64,000 bases of DNA from Eurosta solidaginis (taxonomy: Eukaryota; Arthropoda; Insecta; Diptera; Tephritidae), in NCBI RefSeq assembly GCF_040869045.1, contig NC_090319.1, positions 338,438,302 through 338,502,301 of the forward strand, given 5' to 3'. Numbering within the stretch: the first letter of the stretch is position 1; each line of letters begins with the position of its first letter. The position numbers and the translations under genes were made by a program. Shown here piece after piece: positions 23,646-36,100 of this stretch. The notes below the pieces were generated by a model that was not told the origin of the DNA, ran no database searches, and saw nothing but the letters and a program-made list of their open reading frames with translations.

Positions 23646-24394
23646 TGGTGCTGCTATTTTTTTATTCGCTACTGTATACCATTAAAAGAAGTTATTAAAA
23701 AACTTCTTGACATACATTTGTATATTTTACGGACACACTTTTCAATCAAATAGCTTTTGAATGTTTGCATGACAGGCGAAACCCACAATTGCAATTTATC
23801 GTGCTAATCAAATAAAAAAGACGAAAAACTTTCTTTGTCTACACAGTGCTACTGAAATAAGAAAAACAAAAAACTGTACAGAAAAACACCAAATTTTATT
23901 GATAAAGTACGACATACAAAAAATTTCTTGATTGCTTAATTAATACTAAAGCAAATATAAAAATTTTACACTGTTATTGACACATTTCTACAAATAGGAT
24001 TTATCTAATCCGATTACTATTGTTTTGCTCACAGCTGCAATAGAAAAAAGTTCGTAGTATATTTGAAACTACAGACAGAGAAGCCAACACATTTTCAATT
24101 GCAACTTAACACAGCAAAAGCAAAAACAGTAAAACAAACCGGTCGTTCGTGTATATTGTTTATAGATTTGTCTTTGAATAAAAACAGCATAGCAGAAAAT
24201 TATAAAAAAAATATTCAAAAGACTTTAAAGCTTGACTTTCTTACTTTAAATACTGCACATTTGAGCTTGAACTTCATTCCAAGCTGAAAAAAAAGTGAAA
24301 CAAGCTAAAGTACACTGCAACGTTATTAAACGCGCTTCAGCCCACCCGCACAGCATAAAAATCTTTTACCTATAATTCTTTTACTGCACAACAG
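23646..24394. other. Unique AT-rich DNA upstream of the small ORF
   Basis: No repeat is recognised. The end (24368-24394) is pyrimidine-rich and finishes in 'cacaacag', a plausible 3' splice site just before the ATG at 24399. Confidence 0.35.
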
Positions 24395-24398
24395 CCTT

Positions 24399-24509
24399 AT
24401 GAGTAACAGCGCCATGGTTGGTGTCGCAATTTGTTGCATACTGGTCCTGCTGGCCGTCTTCATTGTAATCATCATAGTTGTTGGGCAAACAATGGGTGCA
24501 CCCAAGTGA
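24399..24509 (+). CDS. Candidate small single-pass membrane peptide (36 aa)
   Basis: Residues 7-28 form one uninterrupted hydrophobic segment rich in Val/Ile/Leu with a Cys pair. A short polar N-terminus (MSNSAM) precedes it and a GQTMGAPK tail follows. Codons use more G/C than the surroundings, unlike chance ORFs here. An inner ATG at 24414 has a good start context (GCCATGG) and would give 31 aa. A candidate acceptor ends at 24394 and a candidate donor GTGAGA begins at 24506, so it could instead be a coding exon read through the donor. A polyadenylation-like AATAAA lies near 24590. I do not recognise a family. It could be a regulatory micropeptide or a signal-anchor exon. Confidence 0.35.
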   Translation: MSNSAMVGVAICCILVLLAVFIVIIIVVGQTMGAPK

Positions 24510-26539
24510 GATCAACTTCAACTGGGACCCGGTAATTTCCCAGATGGATAACAAAGGTACTCAGCAAATTGTTAGTTGTTACAGAAAATCAATAAAAATG
24601 TATTATTAGCCAAAACGAAGAAGCACACAAATATGATAGCATTGTTATTGTACATCATACAAACTGCCATCAATGGTCGAGGCATACCATTGATGGCGCC
24701 ATTTCTCATGCCGTGTTGTCAGCGACAAAAACAACAACAACAACATCTACATCAGTCGCATTTAAAACAACATTCTCTGCCAGTGAATCATTATGAGCAA
24801 TTAGCGCAGCATCAATTTCATCAGCAGCAAATTTATGACTCATCAGCGCGTGTCGTCATTTGCATCGTCAGAACAAACAAAAATTGGCTGTGACGTGAAA
24901 TAAAACTACAAAAATTTTATTAGTGTTAAAACTGGTAATTAAAAAAAAAATTAAATGAAGTTGAAATGAAAATTGGACATAAAAGCAGCAAAACAAAGAA
25001 AAAGTAAAAACAAGTCAATCATAAACATATTAAATAAGAACGCATAACAACAAATAAAATTATAAGAAAACAAAATTCACATTAAACATAAATTTATTAT
25101 ACAAACATACAAACATACAGACGTGTACTCATTATGAAAGTTTGTAGAGTTTTTGATATGAATATTACAATTTTGATGTATTTAAAAATTACATGTAAGA
25201 AAAAAAGTAAAAACTCATATAAGTACATAATCCAGCAGCAACAATAAAAATAAATTATCAATGAAAGCCAATCTCGAAAAAAGCAATAATGATGAGTAAG
25301 TAAACTAGAGCTGTAAAAACTGCAAATATTTTATTTAACTTAACTTAATCACTGACTGCACTACTAATTTGATTGTAATTTAATTTGTCTGCTTGTATTT
25401 TTTTAAATTTTTACATAAAATCAATCTACAGCAGAATGCATAACACCAGCAGAGCTTCGAATACAAACGCAAAATTTTTTCGTAATAGCATGCGTGTATA
25501 AAGAGAATAAAAAACAAAAATTTGACCATGGACCTTACACCTTCTACTTAAAGTACAACCGGAAATTTAATTAATTATTTTATTTAATAATTTGGGAAAA
25601 AATTTAAACAACGTGACGTCAGGACGGACAAGCAATGAGGGCAGTACCCGCGTAATTCATATGAATTCCTTATTACTTGCTGAATCTAATGGCGTTTACT
25701 TTTCTGAAAATAATGTCACCCTATTAATTCTTTTTAGCTACCTGCTAGGCTTGTTTATTCCTCTCTCAAAATATCTCCTTTCGAGTAAGCAAAGCAGTAC
25801 CATTTTTACGAACTTAGCCACTTGTCAGAACTCTAGTTAATCTAGTTCAATTGTAACATTAGGGTGACATTTCATTTTCAGAAAACAAAACGACGTCACT
25901 GCTGTCACACCACATATAGGTGAATACCGAACAGTAGTTATAGCCATTCTTCCCAAATTCCTTTCGCAATAATATCAGCATTATTTACAGTTCAGTTGGC
26001 AGTAACATAAAATAAGTTGATTGCCTCTTTTAATAATTATTTCAATATCGTTCCTGGAGCAGTACTGAGTTAATTGGTTGTTTTAAGAATTAGTTAAAAA
26101 GAATTTCGAGTATTTTTCAGATTCGGCGCCGGACCATTCTGTTGCTACTTGCTTCCAGGATTTGTAAAGGACTATAAACGCAAGAGCTTCGAGACCATTT
26201 TGAAATAGTTTCGTGATATTTTCTGAAGCATTGCTAACCGTTTTCGGAATAATATTAAAATTGTTCTACGATTATATCTGGACTTGCTTGAAATTATTTC
26301 GAGGTTGTTTTAGAAACAATTCGAAACTTTTGAATGATAATTTTTGAGATTGTTCTGATACTATTTCAAGAAGAAATAAAACGGTGATTAAAAAAAAATT
26401 AAGGACTACCTTTATATAAATGGACCAAAAAATAGAAGGCAATTTTTCCTTTAATAAAGACATAGTCTTGTTGCATTTTGACTAAAAAACTTTTACAATA
26501 GGTCTTGTAAAAGAATTTTGGGATATACACTTCATCATC
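24510..26539. other. AT-rich, UTR- or intron-like DNA
   Basis: A 105-codon frame (24576-24893) is Gln/His-rich from CAA repeats (24730-24790) and ends in TGA at 24893. It has no known domain and could be a real tail exon or chance. The rest is A-rich with scattered AATAAA words and resembles 3'-UTR or intron sequence. Confidence 0.3.
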
Positions 26540-26780
26540 AGCTAGCTTCTTGGGAGCTGAGTATTGAACTCGAATCTCCAACATTCATACCAGTGTAAAG
26601 GCAGATGCCTTTAACCACTCAGCCATATGAATGCCCGCTGCTCGCCTTGCGATTGGTCTCTAAGTGTTGCCTTTGTTATTATTCCTTTTTATTCACCATT
26701 TTTTAGGTACATACTAATCTATATGCTGTTTAATCCTAATGGTGGCGAATTTTTAGGCGTGCTTAAAAGCTTAGTAACAA
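26540..26780 (-). mobile_element. tRNA-like SINE (family 2)
   Basis: On minus, 26636 to 26552 reads like a degenerate class-II tRNA: GGCTGAGTGGTTAAAGGC (A-box region) and GAGTTCAATACTC (B-box region), enclosed by GGGCATTC and GAGCTCCC. Upstream on minus (26640-26780) is a conserved leader containing 'tctctaagtgttgcc' in plus sense. This leader also occurs at 39775-39910 and 40200-40250. It is probably a tRNA-derived retroposon; the exact ends are uncertain. Confidence 0.6.
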
Positions 26781-26944
26781 TGGATTTTTAAAGCATAGCT
26801 TTTTTCTATTAGCAGTGTTTCCGCTATTTAGCGAGTCTTCCTTGTTCTTGTTGTAACGATATGGACACTCCCCATTAGGATTAACGGCATACAGATTACA
26901 ATGTACCTAAAATGGTACACAGTGGAATAGCTGTTGGTCGAAGT

Positions 26945-27420
26945 TCCAGTCTGTCAGATCATTATTGATCCCGCGCTGTTATTCGAAATTGCTACCAAAA
27001 GCCGAAAACATTCAATTGCACATTTTTGTTGATGCAAGTACAAGTTCGTACGCTGCTGTCGCTTACTTACGCGTGGAATTGGAAGATACAGTAGAGGTGT
27101 CATTGCTGTTCGCCAAGTCGGTATGTGCTCCAATCAAGCCAGTGACAGTTCCATGATTGGAACTGCAAGCAGAAGTTCTCGGGTACCGCCTAAAAACATT
27201 AATAGAAGAAAGTCACGAGTTTCAGATCAACAGCACGAGATTTTGGTCGGATTCATAGATAGCTATTCTGTGGATATGGTCCCACTCACGATCATATAAG
27301 CCATTTGTAAAACATAGGATTGCAGAAATTCTGACAACAACAACAGTCAGTCAATGGCATTGGGTGCCAACAGCTTTAAATGTAGCAGACGATGCTAAAC
27401 GCGTCATGTCAATACATACG
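26945..27420 (+). pseudogene. BEL/Pao-type pol relic (RNase H region)
   Basis: Across two frames the plus strand reads LHIFVDASTSSYAAVAYLR (about 27015-27075), then a LELQAE block right after an in-frame TGA at 27154. It continues with FWSDS near 27241 and QWHWVPTALNVADDAKR at about 27352-27403. This order is typical of the RNase H/connection region of BEL/Pao LTR retrotransposons. No LTRs are seen around it. It is a short dead fragment. Confidence 0.7.
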
Positions 27421-29911
27421 CTGAACCAAAAACTTCCTCTCTAATGAGTTTGAAAACTAAGCAGAAGCTCTGTTTAAAAGTTCCACTATGCAATCACAAA
27501 TTGTTCTTGAAATTATGCCTATCGTTATGAGGTAAAAACTTAAGTGATTCTTAAATTTAAATGCAAACTATTCTTAACACCGCAGGTCCGAGAAACTTTC
27601 ATTTGCGTTTCTTTTTTCAAATTTTTTCACATAACGGAACGTGGAGTACAGGGTCGCAAAATGTGCTTAAATACGTACGCTATCAAAATGGAGTGCCATC
27701 ACCGATATTTATATTTCCTTTGTAGTTGTGTTCCATTGAATATTGAAAATAGCAAATATTTTTTCCACATCTCAACCTTGTTGATTCAATTAAATTCAGT
27801 AAAATGTGATCAAGTGATTATTATTCCGGTTTGAATGCAATCACAAATTTGTGCAATCAGTGATTTTAAGCAAACAGCTATTGAATTTGATTACAATCGA
27901 TTTTTTTATAGCTCTAGTGTAAAAAAATGTCTTTCATTGTTAAATGGAAAACAAAAAATGTTCAACGCTCTATTATATGCAATGGAAAGAAAAATGCGCG
28001 AGCACTATGTCCTTTGGTGCAACAAATGCTGCAAACGAAAACGCAAAAAAAGTTGATGAGATATCATAACTGTAAAGTAAAAATAATAAAAGTTATTTAA
28101 AAGTTAATATAAAACCATGCACTTTAAATAAGAGTCATAATACATAAGAAGTTCTTTAAATAAAAAATTTAGTTTTCTAAAATATGTATACATTTTTTTC
28201 CTTTTGACTGAATTATAATTGCCAATCATAATACTTCCAAATAAAAAAAGCTCCCGTCTTTAAGCAGTCAAACGATTCTTGCGGACCAGTCAACTGAACT
28301 TTATTTAAGCAGTCATATATCGTATTAAATTAAAGTAATTATATTTTTGATATTATAACAAAAATTGTAAGCAAACATAACATACACTTTACTCATTAGC
28401 GAATATATTGCTGCAACCACAGAAAATTAATAAAAAAAAATTTACTTTTAGTTAAAAAATAAATAAATATTCAGTGTATGGACTATGAAATTTCATTTAA
28501 ATTAAAACATAGATAGTGCATTGTGTTTTATAAACGAAAAAAAACTATATATATATGTGCATGGTGTAAACTTTGGTTGGTGTGCCATGGCGTATACGCA
28601 ACCGATGCGATTGGCGTTTAGTGTGTTCGATGTGTTTATTGTACAAAAAATATAAGAAGTTTTTTACTACAAATATAAAAATAATTTTAAATATAGAATT
28701 CATACAAATACAAACAGAATTAGTTATTCTTACAAAGCTATGATAAAATAGCAACTGTACATATATATAAAGTGAAAAATTTAAAAAAAATAAGCAAAAT
28801 CATAAAAAAAGTGAAAAGAAAAATATAAAAAAAAATAAAAGCAAAGAACATAAAAAATATTGAAAAAAAATTAAGTCTCTTATAAGCGTTAAAAATAGTG
28901 CTCAAAAATAACACCCATAAGAAATATCAAATATCTCTAAAATACACTGTTACTGTTACTTCAAGTACTGTTATAATCCTGCAGATAATAATATATAAAA
29001 AATGTCTAAAAGTGTATTAATTAATTTATATATGAATATATTTAATACAAGTTAGAAAACGTGTCTATTAATGCGACTATGCAGACCAGTGGAAAAATTA
29101 GCGAATTTATAACCCTTTGCAATTTCAACAGCAGCATATATATAAATACGCAAATAAAAATTCTAAATTACTACATACAAGCAATTCAACTTAATAAAAT
29201 ATAGTTTTATGATATATAAAAATTGGTAAAATCTTTAGTAACAATAATACAGACTGATGAGAAAATAAAGTATTTCAAAGAAACATAATATAAAAAAATA
29301 TATTAAAAAAATGAACGTCATAATCTCTGTCAAAATATCTATTCCCACTAACTAAAATATCATAAATAAAATTCAAAATAGTTTTTGTAAATACGTACAT
29401 ATTTTGTGCGCCTTGTTTAAATAAAACTAAAATAGCAGCTAAAATAATTTTAAACACAAAAAAAAAAAAACACATATTCTGCTGAAACAACAAATAACTT
29501 AAAGCTAATATCCAACTAAAAACACGAAACTACAGACAACATTTGAAGAAAAAAAAAATGCGACTAAATTAACTCTAGAAAACGTATGTGCGTAAAGAAA
29601 TCAGAACATGGCGTAAAATTTTTTATTTAATGCTTTTAAAGTAAAAACAAAAAACGTGAAACCGCTCTACAAAACAACTGGAGGCAGTAAGTCCGCGAAA
29701 ACCGTGCAACTCAAAATATCAAGGTAAGACATGGCGATATTACATACCCTAACATAAATCTGAATAATATAATTTTTAGTAACGTATACAAATAGTATAT
29801 TCGAGTCGCCACTATTTAGCAAGTTGAGTTCTTTTCCATGAAACGCCGTAAAAAAAAACATATTTTCTAACCAAAGAAAAGTTTTTACGCATTAGCACTT
29901 AACTCATTCAC
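27421..29911. other. Long AT-rich stretch, no gene supported
   Basis: Frames of 96 codons (27544-27834) and 73 codons (27835-28056) abut as TGA-ATG at 27832-27837. The second ends in a basic CCKRKRKKS. Neither is a family I know, and composition gives no coding signal. From 28100 to 29900 the DNA is over-rich in A and T, like an intron or long 3' UTR. Confidence 0.3.
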
Positions 29912-30280
29912 ACTTCCCTCCAGCGCGTAAGGTGGCTTAGAATATACCCGCGGTGAGTATGTCTATCGTAAAAGGCGACTTAAATACTAAATTTATTCAA
30001 TCCAACTGTAAACATCACCTCCCCGTGGCGAATCCTGTTTCTTTAGCAGTCGAGACTTTGGCAACCCCAATTTTCTTATGGGCCAAGCAGATGAGAGAGG
30101 AAATGGGATACAAGGTTTTATGTGATCATACTGAATCGGTACCGAGATGGTCGGAATAGTGCCTTAATGGTACTTGTTATCGGAACTTACCGAATCTGCA
30201 TCCCGCAAAAGACGACCAACATCGATAGCACTCCCCAAAACCTTCGGGGAGTGTGCTTATCGCTACAACAACAACAAAAA
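29912..30280 (+). mobile_element. Short retroposon with 11-bp target duplication
   Basis: AACTCATTCAC occurs immediately before (29901-29911) and as the last two bases plus right flank (30279-30289). The 3' end is a CAACAACAACAAAAA tail and the insert is about 370 bp, so it was retroposed by target-primed reverse transcription. The body begins near 'ggtggcttagaatataccc' and contains an 'actcccc..aaccttcgggg' inverted pair (30229-30250). No box A/B pair is convincing, so it may be a LINE 5'/3' fusion or a SINE of unknown origin. Confidence 0.7.
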
Positions 30281-30355
30281 CTCATTCACGCTTTGTTCGT
30301 TTTTTCATAAGTCGATAATCTGTAATTTTTAATGCGTACTTATTTCTTCATTTGC

Positions 30356-30405
30356 TGTCCAAGTGAGCTATCCTTATCAGGGCAGCTACCACTTAACCTA
30401 ACCTA
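30356..30405 (+). mobile_element. LINE 3'-terminal scrap with CCTAA tail
   Basis: 'gtccaagtgagctatcctta' followed by 'tcagggcagctaccac' and two CCTAA units matches the tail of the LINE insertion at 11872-11927. It is a very short 5'-truncated copy. Confidence 0.6.
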
Positions 30406-30490
30406 GTTTTTCCAATACCAATTAAAAAAAAAAACATCGAAAATAACCAACTGAAGAACTAAAGAGTCATATGTGGATCATTCACATAAA

Positions 30491-32575
30491 TTTTATACTC
30501 AGCTGAGCATAGCAGAGTATATTAATTTTATTCGTATATTAATTTTGTTTGCATAACGGTAATCCATAACGGCATAAACTAATCGAGATATATATAGATT
30601 TCTATATATCAAAATGATCTGGGCGAAAAAAGAAATTCATTTAGCCATGTCCGTCCGTCAGTAAACACGATAATTTGAGTAACTTTTGAGGCATCTTAAT
30701 AAAATTTGGTATGTAAGTTCCTGGGCACTTATCTCAGATCGTTATTTAAAATGAGCGAAAGCGGACTATAACCACGCCCACTGTTTCGAAATCGAAAATT
30801 TCGAAAAACCGAAAAAGTGCGATAGTTCATTACCAAAGACTGATAAAGCGATGAAACTTGGTAGGTGGGTTGACCTCATGACGCAGAATAGAAAACTAGT
30901 AAAATTTTGGACAATTGGCGTGGCACCGCCCACTTTGAAAAGAAGGTAATTTAAAAGTTTTTCAAGCTGTAATTTGGCAGTCGTTGAAGATATCATGATG
31001 AAATTTGGCACCAACGTTACTCCTATTACTATATATGAGTTATATAAAAAATTGCAAAATCGGATGACGAACACGCGCACTTTTAAAAAAAAAATTTTTA
31101 AGTCAAATTTTAACAAAAAATGTAATATATTTACAGTATATAAGTAAATTATGTCAACATTCAACTCCAGTAATGATATGGTGCAACAAAATACAAAAAT
31201 AAAAGAAAATTCTAAATGGGCGTGGCACCGCCCTTTTTCATTTAATTTGTCTAGAATACTTTTAATCCCATAAGTCGAAGAAAAATTCACCTATCCTAGT
31301 GAAATTTCGTAAGGGCATAGCTTCTATGACCATAACTGTTTTCTGTGAAAATGGGCGAAATCGGTTAAAGCCAAGCCCAGTCTTTATACATAGTCGACAG
31401 TATGTCCTTTCGCTCGGCCGTTAACATGATAACTTGAACAAAAATCGATATATCTTTAATAAACTTAGTTCATGTACTTATCTGAACTCACTTTATCTTG
31501 GTATTAAAAACGGGCGAAATCCGACTATGACCACGTCCACTTTTTCGATATCGAAAATTTCGAAAAATGAAAAAAAATGCCATAATTCTATACCAAATAC
31601 GAAAAAAGGGATGAAACATGGTGATTGGATTGGTTTTTTGACCCAAAATATAACTTTGGAAAAAACTTTGTAAAATGGGTGTAACACCTACCATATTAAG
31701 TAAAAGAAAATGAAAAAGTTCTGCAGGGCGATATCAAAAGCCCTTGGAATCATGGCAGGAATACTGATCGTGGTATAGCATATATAAATAAACTAGTGGC
31801 AACCGACAGATGATGTTCTGGGTCACCCTGGTCCACATTTCGATATGGCCGATATCTCAAAAACTCCTTCACATATGCAACTAAGGGACACTCCCTTCTA
31901 AACCCCTCATTAATACCTTTAACTTGATACCCACATCGCAGAAACACATTCTGTAGTCACCCCTGGTCCACCTTTATGGCGATATGCCGAAATGGCGTCC
32001 ACCTATAGAACTATGGCCCACTCCCTTTTAAAATACTCATTATCACCTTTCGTTTGATACCTATATTGTACAAACGCATTCTAGAGTCAACCCTGGTCCA
32101 CCTTTATAACAATATCAGGAAAAGGCGTCCACCTATAGAACTAAGGCCCAATCCCTTTTAAAATACTCATTAACACTTTTCATTTAATACCCATATCGTA
32201 CAAACACATTCTAGAGTCACCCCTGTTCCACCTTTATGGCGATATCTCGAAAAGGCGTCCACCTAAGGCCCACGACCTTGTAAAAAACTCATTAACACCT
32301 TTCATTTGATACCCATATCGTACAAACAAATTCTAGAGTCAGCCCTGGTCCACCTTTATGGCGATATCCCTAAACGGCGTCCACCTGCTATGGCCCACTC
32401 CCTCTTAAAATACTCTTTAATACCTTCCATTTGATACACATGTCATACAAACACATTCACAGGGTCACCCTAGGTTCATTTTCCTATATGGTGATTTTCC
32501 CTTATTTTGTCTCCATAGCTCTCAACTGAGTATGTAATGTTCGGTTACACCCAAACTTAGCCTCCCTTACTTGTT
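30491..32575 (-). mobile_element. DINE-1/Helentron-like element, long subfamily, copy e
   Basis: A complete copy on minus. Its 3' stem-loop end is at 30491-30530, followed by the unique body with 'gtgggcg' boxes (30775-31560). About five ~130-bp tandem units lie at 31840-32450. The 5' terminus reads AACAAGTAAGGGAGGCTAAG on minus, to 32575. It aligns through its length with copy d. The 174-codon minus frame (30766-31290) is not conserved as coding in the other copies. Confidence 0.8.
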
Positions 32576-33148
32576 ATTTCTGCGTTTTTCCTTTCTCTAA
32601 TTTCTAAGAGGGCCTAAGAGGTTTAGATACATAAATACGTATTTGACGCCGAAATCGAAACGATATAAAATAAAGATGCCAACATACTTACATACATAGT
32701 AGGGCGGGTCGATTTAAAAATCGCTCATTGCTCTGTGAAAATCGTATTCTAGGGATCAAAATAAGAAACTTTGCCGAAGGAATCATTCCTCTAAAACGAA
32801 TTCTGATGTCCCCCCTTTTGGGTCGAACTTTTGGGTAGGGGCAATTTCTTCTACCTGCTGTGTCTTGTGGTGGCTTAAAAAAATAACACAAGAAATTTCA
32901 CGATCTGCAATTGTGTCACAGTGATACCTTCATTTTTTAAAACGGTTGAATAAAAAACCCACACAACTATGTTTACGACATGCAAATGCATCACAGTGAT
33001 GCCTTGGTTTTAAAAGGCGGTTGTAAAAACGCTAATTTCTAATAATTTTTTTAAATTTATTTTCTATTACTAAGTTAAATTCATTTTGTATTTTACATAT
33101 GTTCTGACTAAATAAATTTCTAAAGAGAAAAATAAACTCCAAAAAGAA

Positions 33149-36100
33149 ACAAGTAAGGAAGGCTAAGTTCGGGTGTAACCGAACATTACATACTCAGTTG
33201 AGAGCTGTGGAGACAAAGTAAGGGAAATCACCATGTAGGAAAATGAACCTAGGGTAACCCTGGAATGTGATTGTATGACATGTGTATCAAATGGAAGGTA
33301 TTAAAGAGTATTTTAAGAGAGAGTAGGCCATAGTTCTATGGATGGACGCCATTTAGGGATATCGCCATAAAGGTGGACCAGGGCTGACTCTAGAATGTGT
33401 TTGTACGATGTGGGTATCAAATGAAAGGTGATAATGAGTATTTTAAAAGGGAATGGGCTTTAGTTCTATAGGTGAACGCCTTTTCGAGAAATCCCCATAA
33501 AGGTGGACCAGGGGTGACTCTAGAATATCTTTGTACGATATGGGTATCAAATGAAAGCTGTTAATGGGTATTTTGAAAAGGAGTGATCCTTAGTTCCCTA
33601 GGTGGACGCCGTTTCGAGATATCGCCATCAAGGTGGACCAGGGGTGTCTCTAGTTGTACGATATGGGAATCAAATGAAAGGTGTTACTGAGCGTTTTAAG
33701 AGGGAGTGGGCATTGGGTCTATAGGTGGACGCCTTTTCGAAATGTCGCCATTAGGGTGGGCCAGGGGTGACTCTAGAATGTGTTTGTACGATATGGGTAT
33801 CAAACGAAAGGTGTTACTGAGCATTTTAAGAGGGAGTGGGCATTAGGTCCATAGGTGGACGCCTTTTCGAGATATCGGCATTAGGGTGGGCCAGGGGTGA
33901 CTCTGGAATGTGTTTGTACGATATGGGTATCAAATGAAAGGTGGTAATGAGTATTTTAAAAGGGAGTAATCCTTAGTTCTATAGGTGGACGCCTTTTCGA
34001 GATATCGCCATAAAGGTGGACCAAGGGTGACTCTAGAATGTTTGTACGATATGGGTATCAAACGAAAGGTGTTACTGAGCATTTTAAGAGGGAGTGGGCA
34101 CTAGGTCTATAGGTGGACGCCTTTTCGAGATATCGCCATTAGGGTGGGCCAGGGGTGACTCTAGAATGTTTGTACGATATGGGTATCAAACGAAAGGTGT
34201 TACTGAGCATTTTAAGAGAAAGTGGGCATTAGGTCCATAGGTGGGCGCCTTTTCGAGATATCGCCATTAGGGTGGGCCAGGGTGACTCTAGAATGTGTTT
34301 GTACGATAAGGGTATCAAATGAAAGGTGGTAATGAGTATTTTAAAAGGGAGTAATCCTCAGTTCTATAGGTGGACGCCTTTTCGAGATATCGCCATAAAG
34401 GTTGACCAAGGGTGACTCTAGAATGTTTGTACGATACGGGTATCAAACGAAAGGTGTTACTGAGCACTTTAAGAGGGAGTGGGCATTAGGTCTATAGGTG
34501 TACGCCTTTTCGAGATATCGCCATTAGGGTGGGCCAGGGGTGACTCTAGAATGTTTGTACGATATGGGTATCAAACGAAAGGTGTTACTGAGCATTTTAA
34601 GAGAAAGTGGGCATTAGGTCCATAGGTGGGCGCCTTTTCGAGATATCGCCATTAGGGTGGGCCAGGGTGACTCTAGAATGTGTTTGTACGATAAGGGTAT
34701 CAAATGAAAGGTGGTAATGAGTATTTTAAAAGGGAGTAATCCTCAGTTCTATAGGTGGACGCCTTTTCGAGATATCGCCATAAAGGTTGACCAAGGGTGA
34801 CTCTAGAATGTTTGTACGATACGGGTATCAAACGAAAGGTGTTACTGAGCATTTTAAGAGGGAGTGGGCATTAGGTCTATAGGTGGACGCCTTTTCGAGA
34901 TATCGCCATTAGGGTGGGCCAGGGGTGACTCTAGAATGTTTGTACGATATGGGTATCAAAGGGAAGGTGTTACTGAGCATTTTAAGAGGGAGTGGACATT
35001 AGGTCTATAGGTGGACGCCTTTTCGAGATATCGCCATTAGGGTGGGCCAGGGGTGACTCTAGAATGTTTTTACGATATGGGTATCAAACGAAAGGTGTTA
35101 CTGAGCATTTTAAGAGGGAGTGGGCATTAGGTCTATAGGTGCACGCCTTTTCTAGATATCGCCATTAGGGTGGGCCAGGGTTGACTCTAGAATGTGTTTG
35201 TACGATATGGATATCAAATTAAAGGTATTAATGAGGGTTTTAAAAGCGAGTGGTACTTAGATGTATATGTGAAGGCGTTCTCGCGATATCGACCAAATGT
35301 GGATCAGGTGATCCAGAAAATCATTTGTCGGGTACTGCTAATTTATTTATATATTCAATAACACTAACAGTATTCCTGCCAAGATTCCAAGGGCTGTTGA
35401 TTTCGCCTTGTAGAACTTTTTCATTTTCTTCTACTTAATATGGTAGGTGTCACACCCATTTTACAAACTTTTTTCCAAAGTTATATTTTGCGTCAATAAA
35501 CCAATCCAGTTACCATGTTTCATCCCTTTTTTCATATTTGGTATAGAATTATGGCATTTTTTTAATTTTTCGTAATTTTCGATATCGATAAAGTGGGCGT
35601 GGTTATGGTCGGATTTCGGCCATTTTTTATACCAAGATAAAGTGAGTTCAGATAAGTACGTGGGCTAAGTTTAGTAAAAATATATCGGTTTTTGCTCAAG
35701 TTATTGTGTTAACGGCCGAGCGGAAGGACAGACGGTGGACAGTGTATAAAAACTGGGCGTGACTTCCACCGATTTCGCCCATTTTCACAGAGAATAGTTA
35801 ACGTCATAGAATCTATGCTCCAACCAAATTTCAAAAGGATTGGTAAATTTTTGTTCGACTTATGGCATTATAAGTATTCTAGACACACTAAATGAAAATG
35901 GGCGGAGCCACGCCCATTTTGAAATTTTCTTTTATTTTTGTATTTTGTTGCATCATATCATTACTGGAGTTGAATTTTGACTTAATTTACTTATATACAG
36001 TAAAGATATTAAATTTTTTGTTAAAATTTGAATTAAAAAAAATTTTTTTTTAAAAAGTGGGCGTGTTCTTAATCCAATTTTGCTAATTTTTATTTAGCAC

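Noticed and set aside
27835..28056. 73-codon ORF with basic C-terminus, abutting a 96-codon ORF as TGA-ATG
   Set aside because: No recognisable family, AT-rich codons and no splice or conservation evidence; kept only as a remark.
30766..31290. 174-codon minus-strand ORF
   Set aside because: It lies in the body of DINE-1-like copy e. The same segment in copies c and d is broken by stops, so it is not a conserved protein.
33230..35330. Regular ~130-bp spacing resembling a CRISPR array
   Set aside because: Whole monomers repeat without unique spacers, and the context is an animal transposon.
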